Assembly (NCBI GenBank): GCA_020746875.1
Contig: JAGTJL010000014.1
Coordinates: 1,364,001 to 1,428,000, forward strand
DNA length: 64,000 nucleotides
Source of the DNA: Rhexocercosporidium sp. MPI-PUGE-AT-0058
Lineage: Eukaryota > Ascomycota > Leotiomycetes > Helotiales
Direction: 5' to 3'
Shown: positions 1 through 11,512 of the stretch, one piece after another
Layout of the letters: the number at the start of each line of letters is the position of its first letter
Position numbering within the stretch: position 1 is the stretch's first letter
Made by a program: the position numbers and the translations under genes
Notes under the pieces: model-generated
Told to the model about the DNA's origin: nothing
The model's database searches: none
What the model saw: the letters and a program-made list of their open reading frames with translations, nothing else

Positions 1-183
1 TGTCTCTCGTGGGAAGGTCATGTCAGATTTTGGATCATGACAGGAAGCTCCCGCAGCATCATGAACGCCATCCCATCTAGCAGACAGCGACACCACAGCC
101 CAAGACCTTCCCACTCTCCCCTCCAATAACCCATCACCTAACCCATCTCTCACCTCACCCATCACAGCAATATAGATCATAAA

Positions 184-321
184 ATGAAACGACCACGAGA
201 TGGCATCCTCGAGGTCGAGATTAACGACAGATCCTTCCCTCTCCGAACACGTTACAACGCGACCTTTAGCAGACAGCATAACGCCGCCCGCCTAGCCGTC
301 CTCACCCGCGTCGCCACTTAG
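184..321 (+). CDS. possible 45-aa small ORF
   Basis: An ATG-to-TAG reading frame of 45 codons with an in-frame stop upstream at 139, so it is not simply the tail of a longer ORF. The product is basic and Arg/Asn-rich, with no signal peptide, membrane segment or known motif. It could be a short gene, a spliced first exon, or chance. I do not recognise it, and codon evidence is too short to be useful. Confidence 0.2.
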   Translation: MKRPRDGILEVEINDRSFPLRTRYNATFSRQHNAARLAVLTRVAT

Positions 322-668
322 AATTGTATTCTGGCGATGTGGTGGTTTTGATGCTCTTGTATTTTAGAAGAACTTAATTCGAGGCGAGAAAAGTTGGGTT
401 TTGTGGTGATGGAGGATGAGTAAGTGGTTATGTAAGCGTGGGATTGGGAATATGACTATGGTGATTGGCTAGGTGAGGTGGGCTTGGGGAACGAAGCATT
501 TGCCGAGGGCCGGTGTGTTCCGTTCGTTGACGACGACGAATTGATGTTGAAGCTTGAAGCGTGAAGAGAGCATATCAACACTAATCCAGCAAGCCACCCA
601 TACAGACAGGACGCAATTGTCTGCCCCTTTCTGATTGATACTTGTGAGAAGATCACGACGACGGCAAG
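322..668. other. intergenic, nothing recognised
   Basis: Spacer upstream of the succinate dehydrogenase gene. Overlapping antisense reading frames are present, but none resembles a known protein. The 3' half presumably holds the promoter and 5' UTR of the next gene. Confidence 0.4.
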
Positions 669-1466
669 ATGTTGGCACAAAGAGCTACACAGCAGGCGAT
701 GCGCAGGCGTATGTTCTGTTCTATCCCCCTCCACTCGACTCCCATCCCATATTATCTCAATTGAGCTCCCCAGGCGCTTGAGGATATCCCCTCCGGATGG
801 AATTGAATGGCAGCAGAAGCTAATAAATTGTTGTATAGTCGTAATGAGACCTGGCATGGCTTCGCAGATGGTGTTCAAGAAAGTGGCTGCTCCACTGGCA
901 GTTGGATCTTCGATGCAGATTCGGTATGTCCTGATCCCTCCAGCCAGAAGAAAATCAACAGCAGATATTCAATCCCGATCCAATCAGCAGTCTTGAGTGT
1001 ATTTACTGATATCGGACAATGCAGACCCGTAGCAACACAAAAGATGACCCCAGCCGACAGCTACAAAATCCTCGTCGAACAGCGCAAAAAGCGTCCCACT
1101 TCGCCCAACCTAGGAATCTACAAGCCGCAGATAACAATGGTCATGTCCGCCCTGAACCGCATCACCGGTATCACCGTCGCAGTCCCCTTCTACCTCTTCA
1201 GCCTCGCATATCTCGCCTCCCCACTGACAGGCATGCACCTCGATTCCGCGAGTCTGGTGGCTGCGTTCGGTGCCCTCCCCGTCGCTGCGAAGGTTGGGTT
1301 GAAGTTCGCCGCTGCTTTGCCATTTACCTTCCATAGCTTCAATGGGTTGAGACATTTGACTTGGGATACGGGAAAGGCGTTTAATAATGCGACGGTTATT
1401 AAGACGGGCTGGACTTGTGTGGTTGCTACGGTTGTCAGTACATTGTATTTGGCTTTGGCTTATTAG
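669..1466 (+). CDS. sdhC: succinate dehydrogenase cytochrome b560 subunit (SdhC/Sdh3)
   Basis: Membrane anchor of mitochondrial complex II; it helps bind heme b and ubiquinone. Three exons join in frame: 669-708, 839-923 and 1025-1466, giving 188 aa, normal for the family. The first intron starts GTATGT and ends TAG; the second starts GTATGT and ends CAG. Exon 1 and exon 2 give a basic mitochondrial presequence. The mature part shows the family patterns GIYKPQIT, SALNRITG (quinone-site Ser and Arg) and HSFNGLRHLTWD (heme-ligand region), with three hydrophobic helices after them. The residue before VMSALNR is Met, where many ascomycete SdhC proteins have Trp. It could be the core gene or a paralogue; the window cannot tell. 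Function call is firm. Confidence 0.93.
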
Positions 1467-2228
1467 GTTGGGGTTCGGGAGTGGAGGCATATGGGATGAA
1501 TTGGGGATTAGCATGTGAGATCCGGGAAGGAGCGTTGGTGGGTATACAAGATTTTGCTGATGCTTGTTTGGGGTTCGGGGCATATGGAATACGATTACCG
1601 CGTGTGTATAACTCAATGGAGAAGACTGTTTCGATTTCAGCTGCTGTAAGCGGAGCGGTGGTGCGGAGCGAGGCGATTTCTATATTTGAGCATTGGCAAG
1701 TCTCTGTTGTGTCTGTTTGGCTGACCATTGAATATTTTCCTTTTTCCAATCCTTTCACTACACTCAGCTCTCTCCAGTGTGCCAGAGCTTGTGGCTACCT
1801 CTCATCATTGCAGAAGTGCTACATTGTAAATTTTCCCACACGGCTTCGATAACGACAAGAACATGAGCAAGGCAAATTCCAATGTCAAATTGGATGTCCT
1901 AAATCTACTGGTGGCGGGTTTTCTGCTTTAAAAGAGCGGTCGTGATGAGCCAAGTTTGGTTCAATAGCCGCCCTTCCTATGAATCGTGAGCATCCCATTC
2001 AATGGCCCGAGTTTTTGATTTCTTCAAGATATCATCTTTGCGTCAAGTCTATTCACATACACTGGTTCAGGTGGATTCATGGGCACCGATTTTAACGTCA
2101 CAAGTCAAGTTTGAGTTCATGTGAACAGATAATATGTACAGAAAATCCCAAGTACTCCACTCGAATCCCATCTTTGCAATCACCTCCCACCTCCCACAGC
2201 ACTCAAACTCCCACCTCTGCTGTGTACT
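1467..2228. other. intergenic, 3' flanks of two convergent genes
   Basis: Between the tails of the sdhC gene (plus) and the FAD oxidase gene (minus). It contains only frames that look like chance ORFs. No RNA gene, repeat or clear terminator was seen. Confidence 0.4.
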
Positions 2229-3737
2229 CTACACAGGCACACTCTGTGGATTCGCCGAGAATATGCCTTCCGGATCATAAACCCCCTTGATCTTTCTCAT
2301 CCTCCCCCAATTCTGCCCATACAGCCTCTTACTCCACTCCTCAACCGTCAGCTCCGTATCCCGATAATTCACAAAGCCCCTCAATGGAATTCCCTCCCTC
2401 TCCAACTGCTTCTCAAAACCCCTCATCTGACCCCTCAAGTACGAAATCCCATCATTCGGGAACGTCGTCAATCCGGCAGCAAGTCTCCCCTCCCATCTGA
2501 TCAAAAACAGCGAGTTCGCATGCGCCATACACGTATCGCCATCCTTGACATTACGCGACACGCCACCCCAGAGATCGATGAAGCCGAATTTCGTCATGTC
2601 TGTCCTGTTGAACGCTATTGTGGTAGAGTTATACAAGGCGTATGCACTTTCGTATGTGAATGGTTGGTCGGTCCGCAGGACTAGTGCTTGTAGGTAGAAG
2701 TTCCGGGGCGGAAAGGTATCCTTCTTCGAGCTGATGGAGGGGGTGGCCATATTTTCCATACTCCAGAAGTCAGCGACGGCGGTGGTGAGGTTCGTTCCAG
2801 CTGGGAGAGTTTTCATGAGTGGATCGATGACAGAACGGAACGTCGCTGGATCGCCGTAGAAGAATCCAGAGCCGGAGTAGGGAGGTGCGGTCAGACTCCA
2901 GCGGAGCGACAACTCGTCTGGACAAGCGCCACTGAGGGCATATTCCTGAACGGCGAGGAGAGCATTAACGCCCGTTTTCACATCAACATTCCCCACACTG
3001 ATAGTGAAATTCGTCACTTGACCAAACACCGGTTTCCACGTCCTGGTCGTCAGAGAAAGCAGAACACCATACGACGACCCGGCCCCCTGCGCCACGAAGA
3101 ACAGATCAGAATTCTGCGTCCGTGACGCGGTGACAATAGACCCGTTCAGCAGCATGTACTTGACACTCTCGAGATTATCCATCGGCGTCCCCAGGAATCG
3201 AGACGTGCTCCCAAACCCACCACCTATCGACGACCCAGCCAGCCCGACTCGATTCGCTCTTACGTGCGGGAAATGTACGCCGTGCTTCTCCCAGGCCCAG
3301 GTCGCTACGTCGCCTACGATACTACCTCCTCCGTACGTAAGTAAACCTGTCCTGGCGTCGAACGAGATGTTCTGGAAGGCGTCCAAGGAGATTACGAGGG
3401 CGCCGTCGTTGCCTCCTACGCCGTAGGATCCGTAGCTGTGACCGCCATTGCGGCAGGCTACTTTTGTGGATGTTCTGCGGGCGCAGGAGAGTGCAGCTGC
3501 TATTTCAGAGTAGGTGGTTGGGCGGATTACGGCGGATGGGATGGGTCTGATGCGGAGTTGCCAGGGGGAGATGTCGGTGCTCCATGTACTGTTCGAGGAG
3601 ATGCTGTAGGGGATTGAGACGGAGTTTAGGCATGTTACGAGAGGGGTCGGGGTGTTGCTTGGGGGCGGGGGAGAGGTTTGGGCGTGGATTGTTTGGGTTG
3701 TGAGGAGGAGGGTGAGGATGGTTGCTAAGCGAGGCAT
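2229..3737 (-). CDS. secreted BBE-type FAD-linked oxidoreductase
   Basis: Single-exon gene, 502 aa, a normal length for fungal berberine-bridge-enzyme-like flavoproteins. It starts with a signal peptide of about 19 residues (hydrophobic core ILTLLLTTQTIHA), so it is probably secreted. The FAD-binding PCMH domain spans about residues 65-245. GGHSY at about 97-102 supplies the His expected to carry the 8-alpha-histidyl FAD. The C-terminal BBE motif is present (FVNYRD, YGQNWGRM, YDPEGIF). The segment that in bicovalent enzymes carries the 6-S-cysteinyl Cys reads RANRVGLAGSS here, without Cys, so monocovalent flavin attachment is inferred. Such enzymes oxidise sugars, alcohols or secondary-metabolite intermediates. 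The substrate is unknown, and no biosynthetic cluster is evident beside it. Confidence 0.9.
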   Translation of the reverse strand: MPRLATILTLLLTTQTIHAQTSPPPPSNTPTPLVTCLNSVSIPYSISSNSTWSTDISPWQLRIRPIPSAVIRPTTYSEIAAALSCARRTSTKVACRNGGHSYGSYGVGGNDGALVISLDAFQNISFDARTGLLTYGGGSIVGDVATWAWEKHGVHFPHVRANRVGLAGSSIGGGFGSTSRFLGTPMDNLESVKYMLLNGSIVTASRTQNSDLFFVAQGAGSSYGVLLSLTTRTWKPVFGQVTNFTISVGNVDVKTGVNALLAVQEYALSGACPDELSLRWSLTAPPYSGSGFFYGDPATFRSVIDPLMKTLPAGTNLTTAVADFWSMENMATPSISSKKDTFPPRNFYLQALVLRTDQPFTYESAYALYNSTTIAFNRTDMTKFGFIDLWGGVSRNVKDGDTCMAHANSLFLIRWEGRLAAGLTTFPNDGISYLRGQMRGFEKQLEREGIPLRGFVNYRDTELTVEEWSKRLYGQNWGRMRKIKGVYDPEGIFSANPQSVPV

Positions 3738-6700
3738 GTTGAATGAGTGAATAAATGAACGAGTTTTGGGTTAGGGAAAGAAAGGAAATGAGCGAGAATC
3801 AGGAATTTAAATACGGAAGAAATAGCTATCTTGGGAAACTCGTTACTTTATACAACTACACAGCATAACAGGTAAGCTAACCCAGCTCAGCTCAGCCTCC
3901 GGGGTTAAACGTACGGGCAGTTGGTGATCTTGAATTTACTCTTCTTGGCAGGAAGCATTTTAGATATACCTGCGTACACGTGGCATGGCAGTTGTTAATT
4001 ATATATACTTAGTAGAAGCACCGAGATGCGGTGACGACATACGGTCCTTCATTTCAGGATAAGAGGAATCGAATCGTCGGGTTTAGAAGAAGGTTTGTTG
4101 ATTTTGAGTTTAGGCGAGATTGCTTGGCCGTGGCTCTGCACTTTTGGTGTCGCGACTCGACGATTTCTCATCAAAAAGTCATTTTTGAGAAATGCATCTA
4201 ATCTACTAGCCAAATCGGTATCATATCTCATTAAAAAAGACTCTCGTGGACATCCATAGATGTGGTAGAGAAGTGTGTATTGAAAAGTGCAAAATATAAC
4301 AAAGCTTGTTCAACTACCAAGCCAGGGATAGGCCTGAACAAACAACTCTATCTGCACACAGCAAACAACTCCCTTCAAAGCCCCGGATCTGTGGAAACAT
4401 CATTTGCCCCACCTATATTATCAACTGCTTGGCAAGACGCACTACTTAACTTCTCGAGAATAGATCCAAAGATCTTGGACTATGGGATTGGTTTTTGGGG
4501 AGGGGAGTACCCTGTTCGCCTAAAATGAATCTATGGATATAAAATCAGTTAGATTTCGTCTTCCTTTTATTTTAACTCATTAAAGTCATCCACATATTTC
4601 ATCTGATTTACTTTAGAGGCGGTAGGAGAGAGAGACACAGTGCCTTTCCGGTGGGTGGGCTATTTGGGTCCAGTGCGGGATGCGGGGCGGGGTGTGTTAA
4701 GGGGTGTTAATTCAGGGGACATCGCTGGATTTAGCGAGGGATCATTCTGTGCACAGTACTCTACTGCACAGTAATTCTGAGCTGTGAGACATCTATGGCA
4801 CGTACGCTTCACTACACAGATGAGTGTACAATTCTCGAGTATAAACCATTCATCCACCAGTATGCATTCAAAACTCTAGCACACTCAAACACTCCACCAT
4901 CATCAAATCCACCATCTCTTCTCCCTCCTTCCGCTCCGATTCCTCTCGACGTTTACAATTCTCCTCAAATCGATCTTCTGTTATGAACTGCGCCTTTTCT
5001 AAATCCAGATATTCCCCGCTCATCTACCCTTCTAAATCTCACTCATGCTATTAACAGCCTTCCAAATCTTCTTGAAGCTAAGACTTTACTCATTACTTAT
5101 TCCACAGACTACGGAGATGTTGGATTAGCGTCGCTTATAGGTTGGTGATTGAGCATCGTAGAGAGGCAGGAATTGTTGTGGAGGAAAAGTCCTTCCAAAG
5201 AGATAAAAGGCTTAATGAGGGGAGTTGTTTGGTAATGATATCAATTGGCAGTGTAGCTATTCAAGGGAAAGTTGGTGCAGGTGACTTGGAGTGCAAGGTA
5301 CCTGACGTTGTTGAGAACGAATTCGATGCCACTTGAAAGATTGCAGAGTTAATTGAATGAAGTAGGATGTATCAAAATAAGCAGAGAATAATTTTACAAA
5401 TATGATCACTTACCACTCCGTATAATCATCAAGGTACAGAGAATCTTTATCAAAAGTCTGTATTCACAACCTCACCCTCAATTCCACCCTCCACCTTTAT
5501 CAGACTTTCATCAGACTTTCCTCAGTGGTGGATGATGCTTCTTCAACGCACACTTCTTAACTCAACTTTAAAAATCGACATTGCAGGCGATAGTTCGTAA
5601 GGGTATAACTCATAATGCTCCTCCCTCACTTGCCTTCTGCCAACGTCACCACTTCCAGCGAGACTCGTCTTGTGAATCGCAATCCTTCGAGGGGAAGGTA
5701 CTGAAAAGCCACTGATTTTCAAACGTAGCTTGGCGGGTAGCTTGCGGAACATGGTGAGTGAAGCTGAGGGTTCGGATTGGTGGGTTAGTTCTCTCTTGAC
5801 ATGGTCAAGATTCCAGGGTGGGAATTGGGTTTGTGTGAGGATAGGAGAGTTGATTTCGAGTTCCTGGCGGGGTGTTAGGAGATTGTATATTAATGAGGAG
5901 GCGGAGGATCAGGGGAAGAGCTCACGATATCTGCGTACATTCTGTCTGACAAATCACCCTATATTGCGGGCTGCGGTTGAGGTCGACCTACCGAATTTGG
6001 GGAGAATTAAATGACAATTTAGAGAAAGACCACCCAAGGATGGCAAATCTTGGAAGATGATTAACAAAAATACCGAGAGAAAGCCAGTCCAGATTAATTC
6101 TTTGATTAGGTTTCTTGAAGTTGAAGTCCTGTCAAGATGATAAAACATGGTTTGCCTGCTAATTAGAGACAAACTATTAAGAAAACAGCCTTTTCCCACC
6201 CATCTCACCACAAGATCATTACCAGTAAAATCTATTGAATCAGGTGAGTCACCAATACTCCATCAAGGAACTGCAATCAAATCATCTGTCACAATTCTTT
6301 TGGTTTTCGAATCGCAGTCAGAGCAGACTCAACAAGATGGAAGAAAGTCTATCCCCAGTTCAGCCAAAAGCGAATTTGTTTACTTTACTTTAGCGGTCCT
6401 GGCCTACACGTGGCAGCGAAGACACCTCTTCAAATTCGTTTTCCCCAAACGAACGCAGACTTTCCCCCACCAACTTCAATCCCAACCTCAACTTCCGCTT
6501 CAACCTCGCTACTGAAATCTAACGCTCACTTCTCTCATACGTGAACTGCCTTCACCTACTTATCTACCTATCTTCCCATCCTCGGGCAAAACCACACGAG
6601 TTTTCAACCCGCACTGTGCTTGCTCTTGTCTAGGGCTCTACTTTAGACATCATTATGAATGCAGCACCAGAGTTTCTGCAAAGGTCCCGGAGACCTTCGA

Positions 6701-7395
6701 ATGTTATTTTTCAAAGCTGATGTTACAGGCAAGAAACCCTTAGGGGACGACCGGGTGGGAGAATTCGAGGTTGCAGAGTTCAAGGGGAACTAGCTGGGGC
6801 CATTAGTATTGATCTTTGCATACTACATGTGGCTGGTGTTGAAATGGAAATTTTGAAGTTCGAGGAGTAGAAAGCTACATCGGATGTCTAGACCTACCCC
6901 GCGACTGACTTGGAAGCTTCTAGGACCGTGTAGTCTCTCATTGTTGTGTGTTATCTTTGCTAGGGCTTCTGCACATGGAGCACGACTTTCTTTCCGTTGG
7001 AACCTGGGATTCCCTTTGACTGCACAGAGTCACTTATGTTTGAGCACGGTAATCGTTGTGTTAGTTGAAGAGGGTGCTTCATCTGGTATCTTTCTTGGTC
7101 GATTCTGTGGGAGCTATTAGTGCAGGTAGCCATAGTCGTCCACATGATATTTTCCGAGGAAGGGTTTCACGGAATTCGTGGCAATTATTGTTCTTTGATG
7201 CAGCTAGCGATGATTCAAGCTTTTACATCACTTCAGTAGTCATTTTGCTTTTAACCAATTCTTCTTTCTTTTGATGTATGTATCAAGATTAAGTAAGCCC
7301 TACAGCGTTGGGTAGCAGCTCGCAAAGGATAGTCGCGCAATTGCTTAGGAAAAAAAGGAATCAATCCTCGCACTGGCACTCCCAGAACCAAGTTC
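3738..7395. other. 3.6 kb gene-poor stretch
   Basis: No gene with a recognisable family was found on either strand. Short frames exist (see 4049-4231). About 5015-5140 reads like decayed coding sequence on the plus strand, with a run including LLNLTHAINSLPNLLEAK, but it has no start and no flanking exons I can join. Composition is mixed and partly AT-rich. A relic of old genes or transposons is possible. Confidence 0.35.
4049..4231 (-). CDS. possible 60-aa small ORF
   Basis: ATG-initiated frame inside the gene-poor stretch. The product is basic and polar, rich in Lys, Arg, Ser and Pro, without a signal peptide or membrane segment. It could be the last exon of a lost or unrecognised gene. No family is recognised. 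Confidence 0.18.
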   Translation of the reverse strand: MRYDTDLASRLDAFLKNDFLMRNRRVATPKVQSHGQAISPKLKINKPSSKPDDSIPLILK

Positions 7396-8394
7396 TCACA
7401 TCACATTGCAATACGAAGGCATAATGCTCGTGACTGCACTTGTGACAGCTTGCACAGTTCCTAATCCCACCTCAGTAGCCTCAGCAGCCTTGTGCTCATT
7501 CGCTGTGGTAAGACTGAAGATGAGATGATTCATCTGAGTCTGTGTGAGTGGTTGATCAAGTGGTCTCCATCCTTCTTTGAACGGTAGTCTCTCCTCTTCT
7601 GTATAATTGTCAGTCGTTTTCCACATCTCCCTCACTTTACGCTGAATCAAAGGGCCAAAGCTTACCGAACAAGACTTTCAAGTATTCTAATGGAATTTGG
7701 CCATCTTTCGGATCCCCCAGAATACCAAGGAACAACGCAGACTCGCCATAGCCTGCGAAGCAAATTCATCAGTATGTTAAACCGAAAACTCGCTCAAGGT
7801 TTACTGACTCAAGATAAATTCCTTAATCCCATACTGAAACTCCTTCCCCGCATCCTCATGTGCCTTCTTCGCTGCCATAACCCTTCCATACCTAGCTTTA
7901 CTCACACTCTTGAAGTCCGTCTCAGTCTTCTCTCCATAACTCTTCATAACACCCTCCCAAACACTCTTATCAAACGAATGATTATCGCCAAACGCAATAT
8001 CATTTCTCGAAAGCGAGACGTCGTGTTCAATCACGCCGTGTTTTCTGAGATGGTCCAGGTCGAAGGAGTGAGCGCTGTGATCCGGATTGGTGGTTAGTGC
8101 TCCTGTGGCGAAGATGTTTGCGATTTTGGAATCGAGATTTATGGATTGCGTGAGGACGGAGACGATTTGTCCCTTTGTGATACCTTTGCCGTTGTGCGGG
8201 AGGATGTGGTGATTGGAGAGGGCGTTTATCATTGGGCAGGGTGAGCGAACTGGTTTGTGTCAATACAGCGATCATTTTAATTAAACCCACAGGATTGGAG
8301 ATTTCAGCGAGGAATATATACCGTCTCCTTCTCCAGCAGGTTCCCATTTAGTCCAGTCTATGGGTGGATGACTAGCCGGAGTTGTAGTCGCCAT
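7396..8394 (-). CDS. heme-thiolate peroxidase, chloroperoxidase/UPO-type (peroxidase family 2)
   Basis: Four exons join in frame: 8322-8394, 7809-8249, 7666-7752 and 7396-7598, giving 267 aa, the size of short unspecific peroxygenases. The family signature SPCPMINALSNH places the proximal heme-ligand Cys at about residue 29. EHDVSLSRND matches the EHD motif that binds Mg near the heme propionate. DNHSFDKSVWE, SYGESALFLGILGD and VLFEEERLPFKEGW are all diagnostic of the family. There is no signal peptide, so the enzyme is probably intracellular, unlike secreted long UPOs. The second intron needs a slightly unusual GTCAGT donor; this is the join that restores LSYGES. Expected activity is H2O2-driven oxygenation or halogenation; the substrate is unknown. 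Confidence 0.87.
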
Positions 8395-9126
8395 TTCAAT
8401 AGTCTCGATGGCTTTGAGGAGATTGTTCAATTGTTGAGAGATCAATGATACGTGCCTGAGTATGACTGTGGAAGAAGGTCAAAAGAGGCTTGACGTGATG
8501 TTTAAGTAGCTCCCTTTGCACAAGGCTTGGGAAGGCGTGCCACTTTCTTGTTGGCAGCTCTTCCTCCCGCGACTACGATTCTTCAGGTCTTACCTACCTT
8601 CTCAGTACATCACAACCCGGCCATTGCATATGTACCGCAATGCTTGCACCACTTCCCTCTGTCAATGGCAAGCTGAATAGACACTATCTCATGCATGTGA
8701 TTTTCAGCTGGCGACAGCACCAATCAGGATGTGAGGGTTTGTCAGACGGTTGAAAGGAGTGCATATACTACTCAAGTCGCATATCATACTACTTCATACA
8801 CGAATAAAGCCGCTCGCCATCAATGGAAGTTTTCGAAGGTCGAGATTGAAGATGTTGTTTATTGTACTCGCTAAACGATGGTGGAGGGGTGTAGAGAAGG
8901 GGGGAGACGGATCCACTGAAATGGCGGGGTCGAGGTCTCAAGCACAGCCCCCTTTTTCTCTAGGCGGCAGCGAGGTCGAGATTCGTGCGGCTAAAATCTC
9001 AGCCTCGAGAAGGGATTCTTCTAGATGATTGTTCTTCACGAGAATTGCATACTGATTACGCCAGAAGCTTCTGAAACATAATGTAATCATCGAGCGTCCT
9101 CTCGAACATCCGTCAACCTCTCAATC
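8395..9126. other. divergent intergenic region
   Basis: It lies between the start of the peroxidase gene (minus) and the start of the HET-domain gene (plus), so it holds both promoters. A weak 92-codon frame at 8750-9028 has no recognisable features. No repeat or RNA gene was seen. Confidence 0.4.
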
Positions 9127-11387
9127 ATGTCACGACCCGAGCGAGGCTGCCTCGCCAAAACATGTCGCTTCTTCATCGAACTGCTCATCGCAATCTTCTA
9201 CTTACTTCAATTAGCATTCTACCAAATAATCGTATTCCTCTTGACGATATGCTTGACGAAATGCTTCGGCGAACCTCTCGCCCCCACCTCCTCGCCAGAA
9301 GAAAACAAAACAATCTCCATCGCCACGAACGTGATCTTCTCAGACGGGTACACGCCCTACGAAGAAGCCGTGCCCTGTTCCCGCTGCCGAGCCATCAACC
9401 TCACAGATCTAACCTCGCCATCCGGATACGCGCATTGCGAAAAGTACGATGAATTACATTCGGCTGCTGAAGAGGGGTGTAAGCTGTGCACGTTACTCTT
9501 GCTAGCTATTGAGCGGAGCGAGGCGAAGAAGACGGCGACTTTTTGGATGGGGTTTAGGTCGAAGATGAGCTATGAGACGCGTCCTAGGTTGACTTTGGTT
9601 TCGAGGGGTAATGGTAGGGATGGGGGGTTGAAGTCTGATCTTGTGGAGGTTAGGTTGGAGAAGATGGATGGGGCGTATGAGGGGCCGAGGACGGTGAGCA
9701 GTGAATTGCTGGCTGTTGTGGGCTTGTATGCTGATGAATGTATGTTGATCTGCAGCTCTGCTTAATGTCCAAGAGAGAGTGGGGGCTTTGGTGCTGACAA
9801 TATTCAGATTCGCCAGCTCGCGCTTTGATATCTGGTCGTAGGATTCTATGTGATTCTTCGGCTACGGATGCCATTTCCATGCGAGAGAGGTGGATCAAAG
9901 AGATCCTACATGACGACGACATCTCATGTCGTGAATTACAAACAGACAATGAAGAACTGCCAAAACGAGTCCTGGACATCTCCCGGCAATCAGAGGACGA
10001 AGAAGACACCATCAAACTCATCGAAATCACCGACTCAACTCTAATTCAAGGCAGGTACATAGCCCTCAGCCACTGCTGGGGTCGAGAAGGACATTTCCGA
10101 CTCACAGAATCAACCCTCAACCAAATGAAAACAGGCCTCCCAACATCCAGCCTAGCAAAGAACTTCCGAGACGCCATAACCATCACCCGCCTCCTTGGCC
10201 TACGCTACCTCTGGATCGACGCCCTCTGTATCCTGCAAGACTCGCAAATAGACTGGGAGCTCGAGTCCGCAAAGATGGGCCAATACTACGAGAGAGCATG
10301 GCTTACCATCGCGGCCGGGATGTCCGACGGCGGAAAACATGGTTTACTAGCGAAGAGAAGTCCGCACGGTCTACCGCATGTACAATTGAAAGTTCAGGCG
10401 AACGCTGCTAGAAACTCAGGAGTATGCCAGAAATTCACGGTGTATTTTGCGCTGGACCCTATTAAGCCATCTACGCAATGTCCGATTAGGACGAGGGGAT
10501 GGACGTTTCAAGAGGAACTGCTGTCAAGACGGTATCTGAGCTTTGAGACGACACAGACTTATTTGAGATGTGGCACTATTGTGCATCATGAATGTGGGCG
10601 GCAAGAAGATCTCTTGAAGGATGAATCGCCGTTCATGGAGGGTGAGCGGTTGTTGCAGAGAAAGGACTGGTTGGAGATTGTGAGGAGGTATAGTAGTAGG
10701 AATTTGACAAAGGAGTCGGATAAATTGCCTGCGTTGTCAGGACTTGCGCATGAGTATTGTAGGAGATGGGGTGGGGAGTATTTGGCTGGGCTGTGGAGGC
10801 AGGATCTCTGTAGGGATTTGCTGTGGAGGAGGAATGAGATGTACACTTTGCCTGAGCCGAGACGGCCGGAGGAGTATAGGGCCCCGAGTTGGTCGTGGGC
10901 AAGTTTGGATGGGAGGATTGAGTTTGCTGGACCAGCGAATGTGCATGATGAGTTTAAAATTCGGATCGACAGTGTGAAGATGGATTTGGCTGGGAGTGAT
11001 CCAATGGGTCAGGTATTTGGCGGAACGATTAAGGTGAGAGGTGTGGTTTCGAAGATGGACTCCTATGGGAACATTCCAAAGCGACTAGGCATCAAGCTTA
11101 GAAAGCATTATGATGTGCCTGGGGAGGTGAAGCCAGAGAATCCGCCGAGGGATCAGTATTTGCTGTGGATTTGTAAGAGATCAGGATTGATTGTCAGATG
11201 CGCGTTGGTACAACCTGAAGGAGAGAGGTTCGTCGTGCTAGCTTTGCCGAGAAAGGAATTTCAGCGTGTAGGGTATTTCTCGAGCAGCCCGTCAAGTGAG
11301 CTGGATGAGTTCTGGTCAAATGTTAAGTTGGAGGGTTTGCATGAGCATCGAAGATTTATATACCCCGAGGTGATATACCTCGTTTAG
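9127..11387 (+). CDS. HET-domain (heterokaryon incompatibility) protein
   Basis: Two exons, 9127-9739 and 9808-11387, separated by a 68-nt intron (GTATGT...CAG), give 730 aa. The N-terminus carries a strongly hydrophobic segment at about residues 17-45, a possible membrane anchor that is unusual for HET proteins. A Cys-rich pre-domain follows (CSRCRAINL, CEKYDELHSAAEEGCKLC), typical of HET proteins. The HET domain spans about 288-385, with the three classic blocks: YIALSHCWG, NFRDAITITRLLGLRYLWID and ALCILQDS. RGWTFQEELLSRRYL lies downstream. HET domains trigger cell death in non-self recognition. The partner and specificity are unknown. Codon use resembles the neighbouring genes. Confidence 0.92.
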
Positions 11388-11512
11388 GAGATACGAAAGA
11401 GACGTCAAAATATGGGAAGAAAGATGCAGTGAACCCAATGGATCGCGGACTTGATGGGTATATGTAAGCTGCATTTCTACTTTTCGTATATGTACATAGA
11501 GATCTGGGCCCC

